Assembly: GCA_910588625.1 (NCBI GenBank)
Contig: CAJUQN010000002.1
Location: 62,001 to 126,000, forward strand
From: an uncultured Oscillospiraceae bacterium
Lineage (GTDB): Bacteria > Bacillota > Clostridia > Oscillospirales > Oscillospiraceae
Reading direction: 5' to 3'
Length of the DNA: 64,000 nt
Both the position numbers and the translations under genes were made by a program. The notes under the pieces are model-generated. The model did not search any database. It worked only from the letters and a program-made list of their open reading frames with translations, and was not told the origin of the DNA. Below, in pieces: positions 8,162-17,777 of the stretch. The first letter of the stretch is position 1, and each line of letters starts with the position of its first letter.

Positions 8162-8250
8162 CAAAGGTCGGCAGGAAGCCGGTCATGGCGCGCCGAAGCG
8201 CTCCTCCTGACCTGTGCGGTTTTAGAAACGTGTACCATGAAGGTACGCAC
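8162..8250 (+). promoter_or_regulatory. Unassigned structured leader RNA (candidate riboswitch aptamer plus antiterminator)
   Basis: AGGTC near 8165 pairs with GACCT near 8208 to close a three-way junction. One arm is CGGC-AGGAA-GCCG and another is GCGC-GCCGAA-GCGC. The AGGA of the first loop is complementary to the TCCT just before the closing helix, which would allow a pseudoknot. Then GTGTACC can pair with GGTACGCAC at 8230-8250, a fold that excludes the terminator at 8240-8279. I could not match it to the cobalamin, TPP, folate, preQ1 or guanidine consensus patterns. Confidence 0.5.
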
Positions 8251-8279
8251 TTCCTCCAAGGGGAAGAGCGTACCTTTTT
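8240..8279 (+). terminator. Intrinsic terminator in the ECF leader
   Basis: AGGTACGC pairs with GCGTACCT, extended by an inner CTTCC/GGGAAG helix, and is followed by TTTTT. It sits 45 bases before the S-component start codon, so it controls that gene rather than ending the previous one. Confidence 0.85.
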
Positions 8280-8324
8280 GTGCGTTTTGGGCGGGTAAAA
8301 CATCTATTTTAAGGAGGAAATCCC

Positions 8325-8888
8325 ATGTCGTCTGTGAAGAAAATTACCCTGTGCGGCGTTTGTATCGCCCTGTGCGCGATTCTTCCCCCCGTGTTCCATA
8401 TGGTGGGGCTGGGGAGCATTTTGTCCCCCATGCACATTCCCGTTCTGCTGTGCGGCCTGGTGTGCGGCTGGCCCTATGGGCTGTTCTGCGGCGTGGCCGG
8501 GCCGCTGGTGGCCCACCTCATCAATGGCCAGCCCGGCGCGGCTATGCTGGTGTCCATGATCCCCGAGCTGGCGGTGTATGGGCTGGCGTGCGGTCTGATG
8601 ATGAAGCTGGTCCGTACCAAAAACCTGTATGCTGATATTTACTGCTCCCTGGCGCCCGCCATGCTGGCGGGGCGCGTAGTGGGCGGCGTGGCCCGTGCCC
8701 TGTTCCTGATGGGCGGCGGCGAGTCCTATACCCTGGCTATGTGGGCGGGGGCCTATCTGGTCCAGGCCATCCCCGGCATCATTCTACACCTGATTCTGGT
8801 TCCGGCCCTGGTGGCGATGCTGGACCGGGCAAAGCTGATTCCCGCCCGCTATCCCAGCCGGAAGCTGGGGGAAGGCGCGGCGGCGTAA
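8325..8888 (+). CDS. ECF transporter S component, substrate unknown
   Basis: A 187-residue membrane protein with about six hydrophobic segments, of the ECF vitamin-uptake S-component type. The segment SPMHIPVLLCGLVCGWPYG followed by GPLVAHLINGQPGAAML is typical of this superfamily. Such proteins bind a vitamin or precursor and need the shared EcfA/A'/T module, which is not in the window. AAGGAGG precedes the ATG. The gene is controlled by a strong promoter and a terminator-bearing leader, suggesting ligand-responsive attenuation. A uridine-kinase-like gene follows after 42 bases. Nothing in the sequence fixes the substrate. Confidence 0.8.
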   Translation: MSSVKKITLCGVCIALCAILPPVFHMVGLGSILSPMHIPVLLCGLVCGWPYGLFCGVAGPLVAHLINGQPGAAMLVSMIPELAVYGLACGLMMKLVRTKNLYADIYCSLAPAMLAGRVVGGVARALFLMGGGESYTLAMWAGAYLVQAIPGIILHLILVPALVAMLDRAKLIPARYPSRKLGEGAAA

Positions 8889-8930
8889 AGGCCGCGAAAA
8901 ACAAAACTGCCTCAGAGGAGAGAATCCGCC

Positions 8931-9992
8931 ATGTGGGAAGATTTGCGGGAGACGCTAACCGTCCACGCCGGGAAGTACCCGGCCATGACGCCCCAGGACG
9001 GGGTGAAGCTGATCTATCAAAATGAGTTTGGCGGCGGGCGCCTCATTGCGGACCCGGCCCAGAGCCTGGAACGCCTGCGGGCGGAGTGCGCGGCAGTCCC
9101 CCGCGCCCCCTCCGCCCCGCTGGCGGAGGACATCGGGAACGGCATGGTGCGAATCAATTTGGGCGGGCTTGACCTTGCGGAATACCCGCTGGAGGCGCTG
9201 AACCGGGATTTTGTCCGCTCGGCGGTGCTCCACCGGGGCAGCATGGACGCCTTTCTGGAAAAGTTGAACGTTTTGCGGGAGCTGGCGAAGGAAGGGGCTT
9301 TTGGGTTTTCTGCCCAGGAGCTGGAGGACTATTTGGAGCCCTGCCTGGAATCCGGCTGTCCCCCCGTCTCCCACAGCGGGGCATACCGGGCGGCCTACCG
9401 CCCCGCCTACCGTGTGGTCCTGCGGTCGGCTTGCCTGCCCCTGCTGGTGCGGGAGGTGCGGGCGCTGAGTGAAAAACAGGGCCGGGTCATCGTAGCGCTG
9501 GACGGGCGGTGTGCCTCCGGCAAAACCACCCTGGCGGCACAGTTGGAGGAGCGGCAGGGCTGGAGCGTGGTTCACATGGACCATTTTTTCCTCCGTCCCG
9601 AGCAGCGAAATCCGGAACGCTACGCCCAGCCCGGCGGCAACATCGACCACGAGCGCTTTTTGGAGGAAGTGCTATTTCCCCTGCGACGGGGGGAGAGGCC
9701 GGTGTACCGGCCCTTTGACTGCCACACCCAAACCCTGCAAGACCCGCTTCCCTTTGCTCCCGGCCCGGTGGTGCTGGTGGAGGGCTCCTATGCCTGCCAC
9801 CCCGCGTTGCGGGAATATTACGACATGCGGGCGTTTCTCACCGTGGACCCGGCGGTCCAGATGGAGCGTATCACAGCCCGGGAGGGCGGGGCCTACGCCC
9901 AGGTGTTCCGGGAGAAGTGGATACCTTTAGAAGAGCGGTATTTTTCCGGCTGTGATGTGGAGGCCCAGTGCGATTACCGACTGGAAGTGTAA
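8931..9992 (+). CDS. Uridine-kinase-like P-loop protein with an N-terminal domain of unknown function
   Basis: A 353-residue, apparently cytoplasmic protein. Residues about 1-175 form a domain I cannot assign, containing LIYQNEFGGGRLI near residue 30. Residues about 185-353 resemble uridine kinase / phosphoribulokinase-type NTPases: Walker A GRCASGKTT at about 192, a VVHMDHFF segment (the usual substrate-binding Asp), and a late VDPAVQMERITAREG segment with the Arg-rich lid. The gene follows the ECF S component by 42 bases and is probably cotranscribed, so the kinase may trap the imported compound. That link is inference. A bidirectional terminator follows the stop codon. Confidence 0.75.
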   Translation: MWEDLRETLTVHAGKYPAMTPQDGVKLIYQNEFGGGRLIADPAQSLERLRAECAAVPRAPSAPLAEDIGNGMVRINLGGLDLAEYPLEALNRDFVRSAVLHRGSMDAFLEKLNVLRELAKEGAFGFSAQELEDYLEPCLESGCPPVSHSGAYRAAYRPAYRVVLRSACLPLLVREVRALSEKQGRVIVALDGRCASGKTTLAAQLEERQGWSVVHMDHFFLRPEQRNPERYAQPGGNIDHERFLEEVLFPLRRGERPVYRPFDCHTQTLQDPLPFAPGPVVLVEGSYACHPALREYYDMRAFLTVDPAVQMERITAREGGAYAQVFREKWIPLEERYFSGCDVEAQCDYRLEV

Positions 9993-10029
9993 AAAAGAGC
10001 GCGCCTGCAAATCAGGCGCGCTCTTTTTT
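9991..10029. terminator. Bidirectional terminator between convergent genes
   Basis: GAGCGCGCCTG pairs perfectly with CAGGCGCGCTC around a 5-base loop, with six A before and six T after. It ends both the rightward kinase-like gene and the leftward HAD gene. Confidence 0.95.
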
Positions 10030-10030
10030 C

Positions 10031-10798
10031 TCACAGCGTCCGAAGCACATCCGCCACATTGGCGCAGTGGTTGGGGAAGCGTTCCTTCAAAGCCGGGTCG
10101 GCCCCCTCCATGATCCAGGGCCGTCCCGCAATGGACAGCATGGCCTCGTCGTTGAAGTTGTCCCCGAAGGCCATCACCTCGTCCAGTTCCACGCCCAGGG
10201 CGGCGCACAGCTGGGTGAGGCCCGTCCCCTTGTCCGCCAGAGTGAAATCCACCCACTCCGCTCCGGCCACCGCCACCTGGAAATGATTCTTCCAGGGCTT
10301 GGCCAGGGCCAGCCAGGTTTCCTCCAGCCGTCCGGGGCAGTAGGCGGCGATCTTGACGATGTCCTCCGGCACGTCCTCCGGCCGGGGGATCAGGGTGATA
10401 TTGTTCCCCTTGCTCTCCATCAGGTCAACGATTTCCCGGTCCTTGGGACAAAGGTAGCTGGTGTTTTCCCCGGAAATAAGCACATCCACCCCCCGCAGGG
10501 CGATGATGCTCCGGCACAGCTGTTCCGCCAGGGCGCGGTCCATGACGGTCTTGTCCAGCACCGGACCGGGGTTTCCCGGACCGAACACTACCGCTCCATT
10601 CTCGCATAGGAAAGGCGCCTTGTCCGCCACAGGGGCAAACAGCTTGCGCAGACTGGTGTACTGCCTCCCGCTGGCAGGGGCGAACAGGATGCCCTTGCGC
10701 TCCAGGCGGTCGATCTCCTCAAAAATCTCGGCTGGGATATCCGACTCCCCGTAGGGAAGCAAAGTGCCGTCAATGTCGCTGGCAACAAGCCGTATCAT
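10031..10798 (-). CDS. Cof-type HAD-superfamily phosphatase
   Basis: A 255-residue haloacid-dehalogenase phosphatase of the Cof/type IIB class, probably acting on sugar or nucleotide phosphates. Motif I is SDIDGTLL (nucleophile Asp8, acid/base Asp10). Motif II lies in APASGRQYTSL, and motif IV is VMAFGDNFNDEAML near the C-terminus. It starts 15 bases after the response regulator gene and is the last gene of the binding protein-kinase-regulator operon. That position hints at handling a phosphorylated substrate of the neighbouring transporter, but this is not proven. Confidence 0.88.
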   Translation of the reverse strand: MIRLVASDIDGTLLPYGESDIPAEIFEEIDRLERKGILFAPASGRQYTSLRKLFAPVADKAPFLCENGAVVFGPGNPGPVLDKTVMDRALAEQLCRSIIALRGVDVLISGENTSYLCPKDREIVDLMESKGNNITLIPRPEDVPEDIVKIAAYCPGRLEETWLALAKPWKNHFQVAVAGAEWVDFTLADKGTGLTQLCAALGVELDEVMAFGDNFNDEAMLSIAGRPWIMEGADPALKERFPNHCANVADVLRTL

Positions 10799-10813
10799 GG
10801 TAATTCTCTCCTT

Positions 10814-11569
10814 TTATCTACTGGTGTCCTGGTACTCGGAGGGGGACATCCCCACCAGCTTTTTGAAGGTGGCGGAGAAATAGTTGATATCCTTGTAACC
10901 CACCTGCTCCGCCACCTCATAGACCTTGGCCCGGCAGTCCCGTAAAAGCTCCATGGCTTTGTGGACGCGGTAGCGGGTCAGGTAATTGTTGAGGGTATAG
11001 TCCGTCTCCTTTTTGAACAGGTGGCTCAAGTGCCCCTCGCTGAGCCCCAAATGCTGGGCGATGGCCCCTACGTTGATGCCGGGGTCGTTGTAATGGGCGC
11101 CGATGTAGTCCATGGCCTCCAACACATACTTGCTCTTGTCGCCCTTTTTCAGGCCCATGAAGAGGGAGCCGGTCCGATTCTCCTCCCTGGAAACGGGTTC
11201 CATCCGGCGGCGCAGGTTGGTGACGGCCTGCTCCAGATCCCCGTCGTGGAAGGGCTTGAGCAGAAAGTCCACCGCCCCCAGCCGCAGGGCGGACTGGGCA
11301 TACTCGAAGCTGTCGTAGGCGGTGAGGATGATGACATAGGCCCCGCACCCCCGCTCCCGCAGGCGGCGGAGCATCTCCAGCCCGTCCATTTTGGGCATTT
11401 TCAGGTCGGTGATGATGAGGGTGGGGTCATAGCGCTCCGCGGCGTCCAGGGCCTCCTCGCCGTTGGACGCCTCCCCCACCACCACGCAGTCCAGGGCGGC
11501 CCAGTCCACCGCCAGCACGATGCCTTTTCGGATCAGCTCCTCGTCCTCTACCACTAAGACCTTCAGCAT
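10814..11569 (-). CDS. Response regulator, AraC/YesN type
   Basis: A 251-residue DNA-binding response regulator. The N-terminal receiver (residues 1-125) has the acidic pair Glu8-Asp9, phospho-acceptor Asp55 in LIITDLKMP, and LLKPF near residue 107. The C-terminal AraC domain (about 150-250) has two helix-turn-helix units ending YFSATFKKLVGMSPSEY. The open frame runs further upstream, but the ATG at 11569 gives the classic MLKVLVVEDEE start and overlaps the kinase stop by 7 bases. It is the partner of the upstream sensor kinase and probably controls the adjacent ABC importer operon. Confidence 0.93.
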   Translation of the reverse strand: MLKVLVVEDEELIRKGIVLAVDWAALDCVVVGEASNGEEALDAAERYDPTLIITDLKMPKMDGLEMLRRLRERGCGAYVIILTAYDSFEYAQSALRLGAVDFLLKPFHDGDLEQAVTNLRRRMEPVSREENRTGSLFMGLKKGDKSKYVLEAMDYIGAHYNDPGINVGAIAQHLGLSEGHLSHLFKKETDYTLNNYLTRYRVHKAMELLRDCRAKVYEVAEQVGYKDINYFSATFKKLVGMSPSEYQDTSR

Positions 11570-13272
11570 TCCGCGCCCTCCTCCCGGCGGACGGGCAGGA
11601 TGGCCGTTACCACGGCCCCTGTGCCGTCCGCGCCGTTTTCCAGGGTCAAGCCATAGCTCTCTCCGTAATACTTTAACAGGATGGTGTCCACGTTGTAAAG
11701 CCCTAAATGTCCCTTTGGCTGGTCGATCTGCCGGAACCGGCCCAGCATATTCGGGGGGAAGCCTTTGCCGTTGTCGGCGACGGTGATACACAGCAGGCCG
11801 TCCGCCGTCTTGGAAATGTCCACATGGACCATACCGTTTTCCACCCCTTCCACCCCGTGGAGAATGGCGTTTTCCACGATGGGCTGGAGGATCATTTTGG
11901 GCGCCAGGCAGGTCTCCAGCTCCGCCGGCAGGGACTGGGTGAAGGTGAAGGAGTCGGACAGCCGGATGCGTTGGATCTCGATGTAGCGCTCCAAAATTTC
12001 CGCCTCACGGCCCAGGGGGGCGAACTCTTCCGGGGAGATGCAGAAGCGCAGGATGTCCGCCAGGTCGGTGGACATCAGCGCCACCTGGGGCACCTTGTTG
12101 ATCTTGCTGATCCACTTCATGGTGTCCAGGGTGTTGCAGAGAAAGTGGGGGTTGAGCTGGGCTTGCAACATCCGGATCTGCGCCTCGTTCAGCTCCCGCT
12201 GGTTTTCCACCAGCTGCTCCCGGTTGCGCTTGAGGGCTGTTACCATGTTGTTGAACCGCTGGGCCAGCTCGCCCAGCTCGTCGTTCCGGTGCTGGGCGAC
12301 CTGCACATCCAGGTTGTCCTGCTCCACCTCCCGAATGGCCCCCCGCAGCTGGGCAATGGGCCGGAACATCTGGCGGCTGAGGCTGAGGCTCAGCAGAACG
12401 GAGATCACGACGCAAATGAGGGCGCAGGAGGCGCTGACGGTGTACATCAGGCCCATGGTGCCCTGGGTGAACACCTGAGGTCGGCGGAGGACCAGATACA
12501 AGCCGGTGTCCTGGTGATGCTCCACGCTGTATAAAAAGTCGTCGGAGGCGCCCTCCAGCTTTTGGCCGGACAGCAGACGGCTTCGGAGCTGAGGAGCCAG
12601 GGACACGGCCAGGGACGGCTGGGCGCAGTACACCGGCCGCCAATAGCCGCTGAGCAGAATCAGCGTGCCCTGGGTTCCGTAGGTGCCCTCCAACAGCTGG
12701 CGCAGGTCGGACTGATACAGGCTGATGACCAGGTACCCCGCCTGGGTCCCGTCTCGCCCCGTGAGGACCGCCGCCCCCTGGAGCAGGGGCGAGGCGTCGT
12801 CGGTTGGGTCCTGACAGGCGGTGAAAACCAGGCCCTCCCGCCCCCGAGCGTGGTGGAGGGGGCCCCAATCGGTGGGCATATGGGCGTGGCTGGGCCCGTT
12901 CCGGGTGGAGTAGCGCCAGTTTCCATCGCTGTCGTACAAATCAAATTGGGCGTAGTCCCGGGCGCCGGCGGTGGCGGCGTAGAGGCGGGCATATACCTGG
13001 GTGTCTTCGGCGGTGTCGTCGGTGAGGGCACGGAGCACCAGCGGGTCCTTTTGGAGCTCCTCTGCCGCGCGGGAGAAATTGACATACCCTTCGTCCAGCG
13101 CGTGGAGGGCGCTGTTCAGGTGGTCCCGCGCCTCTTCCTCCGCCACATCGGTCATCCGCAGGCGAAAGATTTGCAGAAGCATGGAGGAGCAGACCAGCAG
13201 CGGCACCAGCGCCGCCGCCAAAAACGCCGCGAACAGCCGAAATTGGAACGAGGCGGCCGGCGGCTTTTTCAT
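11563..13272 (-). CDS. Sensor histidine kinase, YesM/LytS type
   Basis: A 569-residue membrane sensor kinase. A membrane segment lies at about residues 11-33, then a large extracellular sensing region, a second membrane segment at about 270-295, and a HAMP linker. The His_kinase domain contains NPHFLCNTLD near residue 373 (phospho-acceptor His). The ATPase domain has the N-box PIVENAILHG and the G-box DNGKGF. It overlaps the upstream binding-protein gene by 4 bases and the regulator by 7, so the three are coupled. The overlap with a binding-protein gene suggests that lipoprotein presents the ligand to the kinase. Confidence 0.93.
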   Translation of the reverse strand: MKKPPAASFQFRLFAAFLAAALVPLLVCSSMLLQIFRLRMTDVAEEEARDHLNSALHALDEGYVNFSRAAEELQKDPLVLRALTDDTAEDTQVYARLYAATAGARDYAQFDLYDSDGNWRYSTRNGPSHAHMPTDWGPLHHARGREGLVFTACQDPTDDASPLLQGAAVLTGRDGTQAGYLVISLYQSDLRQLLEGTYGTQGTLILLSGYWRPVYCAQPSLAVSLAPQLRSRLLSGQKLEGASDDFLYSVEHHQDTGLYLVLRRPQVFTQGTMGLMYTVSASCALICVVISVLLSLSLSRQMFRPIAQLRGAIREVEQDNLDVQVAQHRNDELGELAQRFNNMVTALKRNREQLVENQRELNEAQIRMLQAQLNPHFLCNTLDTMKWISKINKVPQVALMSTDLADILRFCISPEEFAPLGREAEILERYIEIQRIRLSDSFTFTQSLPAELETCLAPKMILQPIVENAILHGVEGVENGMVHVDISKTADGLLCITVADNGKGFPPNMLGRFRQIDQPKGHLGLYNVDTILLKYYGESYGLTLENGADGTGAVVTAILPVRREEGAEC

Positions 13273-14297
13273 GACACGTCCCCCTCAAAGTAAAAGGCCC
13301 AGGTCATTAGAATGGCCTCCCGCTGTTCCACGGCCCGGCCCAGGTCGTAGCCGGCCATAGGGAGCTGGTCCAGGCCGGGCAGGCCGGGGGCGGGTTCCAC
13401 GTCGTCCCGGACGGAGCGGCGGCAGAACTGGTTGACCAACAGGGACTGGACCTCCGGACTGACGGTGAAGTCCAGGAACAGCTTGGCGTTTTCCCCATGG
13501 GGCGCGCCCTTGACAATGGCGCTGCCATCGGGGACACAGCTCAAGCCGTCCTGGGGGTAAACCATGGCGATGTTCTTCTCCTCGGCGATGCGCTTGAGGG
13601 CGCTCTCCTCCAGGGTGACGCCCGCCAGGGCGTCACCGTCCGCCACGGCGGTGAGCACCTTGCCGGAGGAGTCCAGCTGAACGCCCCCCAGGTTTTGAGC
13701 GAAGCGGCGGATAACGTCCTCCTGCTCCCCGCCCAGGGCGGTCAGCATGGTGACAAGCTCCGTATAGGACGAGCCGGACACCGCCGGGTCAGTGAAGGCG
13801 ATTTTTCCGTTCAAATCCGGGTCCAGAAGGTCGGCCCATTGCGTGACCTGGTTCGGGGCCACTAATTTTGTATTGTAGATCAGCACCACAGGCAGCGCGG
13901 AGAAGGGGGTCCACAGCTGGTCCGGGGAGCGGAAGCGCTCCAGAATATGGTCCGCCCCGGCGCAGGTGTAGGGGACGAAGCAGTCCTGATAGGTGGCAAG
14001 GCTCTCCACCCCGCCGCCGAACATCACGTCGGCCCGGGGGGAGGATTTTTCCTGGTCCAGCCGCTCCAAAAGCTCGCTGGTGGCGCTGTATACCACGTCC
14101 ACCCAGATGCCGGTGCGCTCCTCAAACTCCTTGACAATGGGCTGCCACACCTCCTCCTTGTGGGAGGTGTACACCACCAGGCGGCGGTTCTCGCCGGGAG
14201 CGTGGTCCGGAGCGGAGATTTCCGCGCCGGGTGCGCAGCCCACCAGGGTCAACAGAAGGGCCAGGACCAGCAGTGCGGACAGCGTCTTTTTTTTCAT
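13269..14297 (-). CDS. Extracellular solute-binding lipoprotein of a sensor operon
   Basis: A 342-residue binding protein of the ABC iron/phospho-compound type. The signal peptide ends in a lipobox LVGC with Cys21, so it should be a membrane-anchored lipoprotein. The mature part has the fold marks VVYTSHKEEV, a VDVVYSATSELLERL segment and YPQDGLSCVPDGSAIVKGAPH. It overlaps the kinase gene by 4 bases and is not with the permease genes, so it may act as the ligand-capturing part of a three-component sensor, as PgtC does in the enterobacterial phosphoglycerate system. The ligand is unknown. Confidence 0.88.
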   Translation of the reverse strand: MKKKTLSALLVLALLLTLVGCAPGAEISAPDHAPGENRRLVVYTSHKEEVWQPIVKEFEERTGIWVDVVYSATSELLERLDQEKSSPRADVMFGGGVESLATYQDCFVPYTCAGADHILERFRSPDQLWTPFSALPVVLIYNTKLVAPNQVTQWADLLDPDLNGKIAFTDPAVSGSSYTELVTMLTALGGEQEDVIRRFAQNLGGVQLDSSGKVLTAVADGDALAGVTLEESALKRIAEEKNIAMVYPQDGLSCVPDGSAIVKGAPHGENAKLFLDFTVSPEVQSLLVNQFCRRSVRDDVEPAPGLPGLDQLPMAGYDLGRAVEQREAILMTWAFYFEGDVS

Positions 14298-14323
14298 GCG
14301 GACTCTCCCCTCCTTTTCCTGTG

Positions 14324-14332
14324 ATTATACCA
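14324..14332 (-). promoter_or_regulatory. Extended -10 promoter of the sensor operon
   Basis: TGGTATAAT is present on the minus strand 27 bases before the binding-protein start codon. The -35 at 17 bases (TGGCCG) is poor, consistent with extended -10 or activator dependence. Confidence 0.6.
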
Positions 14333-14382
14333 TAGGCGGCGGGAAACGGCCACAGTTTCCACATATTTTTTCATCAAAGACA

Positions 14383-14408
14383 GGGGCGGAGGTTTGACCC
14401 TCCGCCCC
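14383..14408 (-). terminator. Terminator of the ABC importer operon
   Basis: GGGGCGGAGGG pairs with CCTCCGCCCC around a short loop just after the ATPase stop codon. On the minus strand the following stretch (TGTCTTTGATG) is only moderately T-rich. Confidence 0.7.
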
Positions 14409-14415
14409 GTTATTA

Positions 14416-15711
<1,296 letters not shown>

Positions 15712-15714
15712 GGT

Positions 15715-17544
15715 TTAACCTCCTATTCCCTTGTCCAGGCTGGCGCCGGTGACCTTGTTGACCAAAGTGTTGCAGACAAGAATGGTGACGATCAAAATCA
15801 GGTTGATGCCGCTGGAAAAGGCGTACAGGCCCATCTCGTCGAAATAGTCCAGGGTGGTGGACAGGATGAAGCCCTGGGTGCACAGCAGCAGGAACAGGGA
15901 CAGCTCCCGCAGGCAGGTCATGAAGGGCAGCAGATAGCCGCTGATGATGGACGATTTCTGGATGGGAATGATGATGCGGGTCATGCGCTTGATCCAGGGG
16001 ATGTCCTGGATGATGGCCGCCTCCTCGATCTCGCCGGACAGCTGGAGCATGGAGTTGAGGGAGCTGCGGCTGGCAAAGGGGATGTACTTCACCGTACCCG
16101 CTATGATGAGCAGGGTGTAGGTGTTGAACAGGTTGATATACTGGTTGGAGAACAGGATGAAAAAGGCCACGCCAACAGCGATGGAGGGCATGAGGTAGGG
16201 CAGGAAGGCCATGCTGTTGACGTAATTGGCCCATTTACTTCGCCGGTTTTTGGCCACGGCATAGCCGATGAGGGTGCCGATGGTGCCCGCCAGCAGGGCG
16301 CAGGACACGCTGACCAGCATGGTGCCCTTGAAGGCCCGCCAGATCGTCTCGTTGTGGAGGATGCCCTTCTGGCCGTACATCCCGTTTTCCGACACGTTCT
16401 CATCCGTGACCCACCATTTGGTGGTCAAATTGTTGGGGTCGCCGGTATACAGGAAGGAATAGTCGCCGGGGTTGGGCAGGAAAGTCTCAAAGGCGAAGGA
16501 CACGATGGGGAAAATGCTGGTGAAGAAGGTGACGATGACCAGAATCAGGGCGATGACGTATTTCCCCACCTTGCCCAGATTGAACTTGGAGCTCTGGCCC
16601 GCCTTGCCGGACACGGTGGTGTAGCTCTTCCGGCTGGTGAGGGAGATCTGGTTCAGCAGCATAATGGCCACGCCGAACACCATCATGATGATGGCCAGGA
16701 TGCTGGCCTCGCCAGTGAACTTGGAGTTCATGGACACGTATTTGGTGGACAAAGTGGTCAGGCCCAGGTAGTGGGGCACCGGGTAGGAACCCATGGAGCT
16801 GCCGAACACCAGCAGGATGGTGGACAAAATGGCGGGCTTGACCATGGGCAGGGTGATTTTGAGCATGGTTTTCCAGCGGGGGGTGTCCAGGATAGTGGCG
16901 GCCTCCTCCAGATTGGCGTCCATATTGCGGAAAATGCCGCCGATGAGGATATAGGCGAAGGGGGCGTAGTGCAGGCCCAGCACCACCAGACTGGGGAACA
17001 GCCCCTTGCACCACCACAGGGGCATCTCAATGCCGAACATGGCGGCCAGCAGGCCGTTGGAGCCGCCGGTGACGGTGTTGGAGTTAAACATATTCTGCCA
17101 CACCACGGCCAGGGTCCACTGGGGCATGATGTAGGGGAAGATGAAGATGGAGCTCAAATACTTCCTCCACGCCAGGTTGGTGCGGGTGATCAGGAAGGCG
17201 AACACGCCGCCGAACAGAATGGCCACCACGCAGGTGCCCACCGCCAGCCACACGGTGTTGAGCAGCGGCGTCCACAGATTGGCCTTGGCCAGCTTGCTGG
17301 TGAACAGGTCAATGTAGTTCACCGTGGTATAGCCCGACGCCTGTCCGGTGAGGTGGGCGTCGATGGTGCCGGGGTGAATTTTGAAGGTATCCTCCACGAT
17401 GGCGATGATGGGGGCCACAGTGCTGAAGGTGAGCACAATGCCCATCAGCAGGAGGATGACATTGTGGGGCTTGGAAAAGTAGGTCTTGAGCCTGTTGAGC
17501 AGGATGGTGGAGCGGCTTGCCTGGAGGGTGCTGGACTGGTCCAT
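15715..17544 (-). CDS. Fused double ABC importer permease (FbpB type)
   Basis: A 609-residue membrane protein with two tandem BPD-type permease halves (about 1-310 and 311-609), each with a cytoplasmic EAA-like loop (EEAATILDTPRWKTMLKITLP in the first, EEAAIIQDIPWIKRMTRIIIP in the second). One chain therefore forms the whole channel. The frame opens at 17574, but the ATG at 17544 has GGAG seven bases upstream and is preferred. It lies between the binding protein and the ATPase. This architecture is common in ferric-iron and phospho-compound importers. Confidence 0.92.
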   Translation of the reverse strand: MDQSSTLQASRSTILLNRLKTYFSKPHNVILLLMGIVLTFSTVAPIIAIVEDTFKIHPGTIDAHLTGQASGYTTVNYIDLFTSKLAKANLWTPLLNTVWLAVGTCVVAILFGGVFAFLITRTNLAWRKYLSSIFIFPYIMPQWTLAVVWQNMFNSNTVTGGSNGLLAAMFGIEMPLWWCKGLFPSLVVLGLHYAPFAYILIGGIFRNMDANLEEAATILDTPRWKTMLKITLPMVKPAILSTILLVFGSSMGSYPVPHYLGLTTLSTKYVSMNSKFTGEASILAIIMMVFGVAIMLLNQISLTSRKSYTTVSGKAGQSSKFNLGKVGKYVIALILVIVTFFTSIFPIVSFAFETFLPNPGDYSFLYTGDPNNLTTKWWVTDENVSENGMYGQKGILHNETIWRAFKGTMLVSVSCALLAGTIGTLIGYAVAKNRRSKWANYVNSMAFLPYLMPSIAVGVAFFILFSNQYINLFNTYTLLIIAGTVKYIPFASRSSLNSMLQLSGEIEEAAIIQDIPWIKRMTRIIIPIQKSSIISGYLLPFMTCLRELSLFLLLCTQGFILSTTLDYFDEMGLYAFSSGINLILIVTILVCNTLVNKVTGASLDKGIGG

Positions 17545-17571
17545 GAGATCACTCCTTTTTGACCGGGATGG

Positions 17572-17752
17572 CACGCGCCCCTGGCCCTGTCGATCCAGGC
17601 GGCCAGGGGCGCGTGAAATGCGCTGTATGTCTATATGAATGGTTCAAACGGTGCTTTTTTCATGGAGCCCCCGCCGCGGCTCAGCGAAGCGGGAGCGGTG
17701 GGGAGAGAAGAAAGGAATGGAGCGGGCGAAGCCTTGGCCGTCAGGCCGAGGC
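17572..17752 (-). repeat. Stacked intercistronic hairpins between binding-protein and permease genes
   Basis: In the 233-base gap there is a perfect 15-bp stem (CACGCGCCCCTGGCC with its complement, 17572-17615). A second stem pairs GCCTTGGCC with GGCCGAGGC (17731-17752). None is followed by a T run on the minus strand, so they are not ordinary terminators. Such hairpins often protect the upstream binding-protein mRNA and lower expression of the permease. Confidence 0.6.
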
Positions 17753-17777
17753 GCAGCAGAGCGGAATTTCGTTCCAC

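Noticed and set aside
8162..8250. Cobalamin or tetrahydrofolate riboswitch before the ECF gene
   Set aside because: The GCCACTG/CCCGC core of cobalamin and the paired conserved loops of the folate aptamer are absent.
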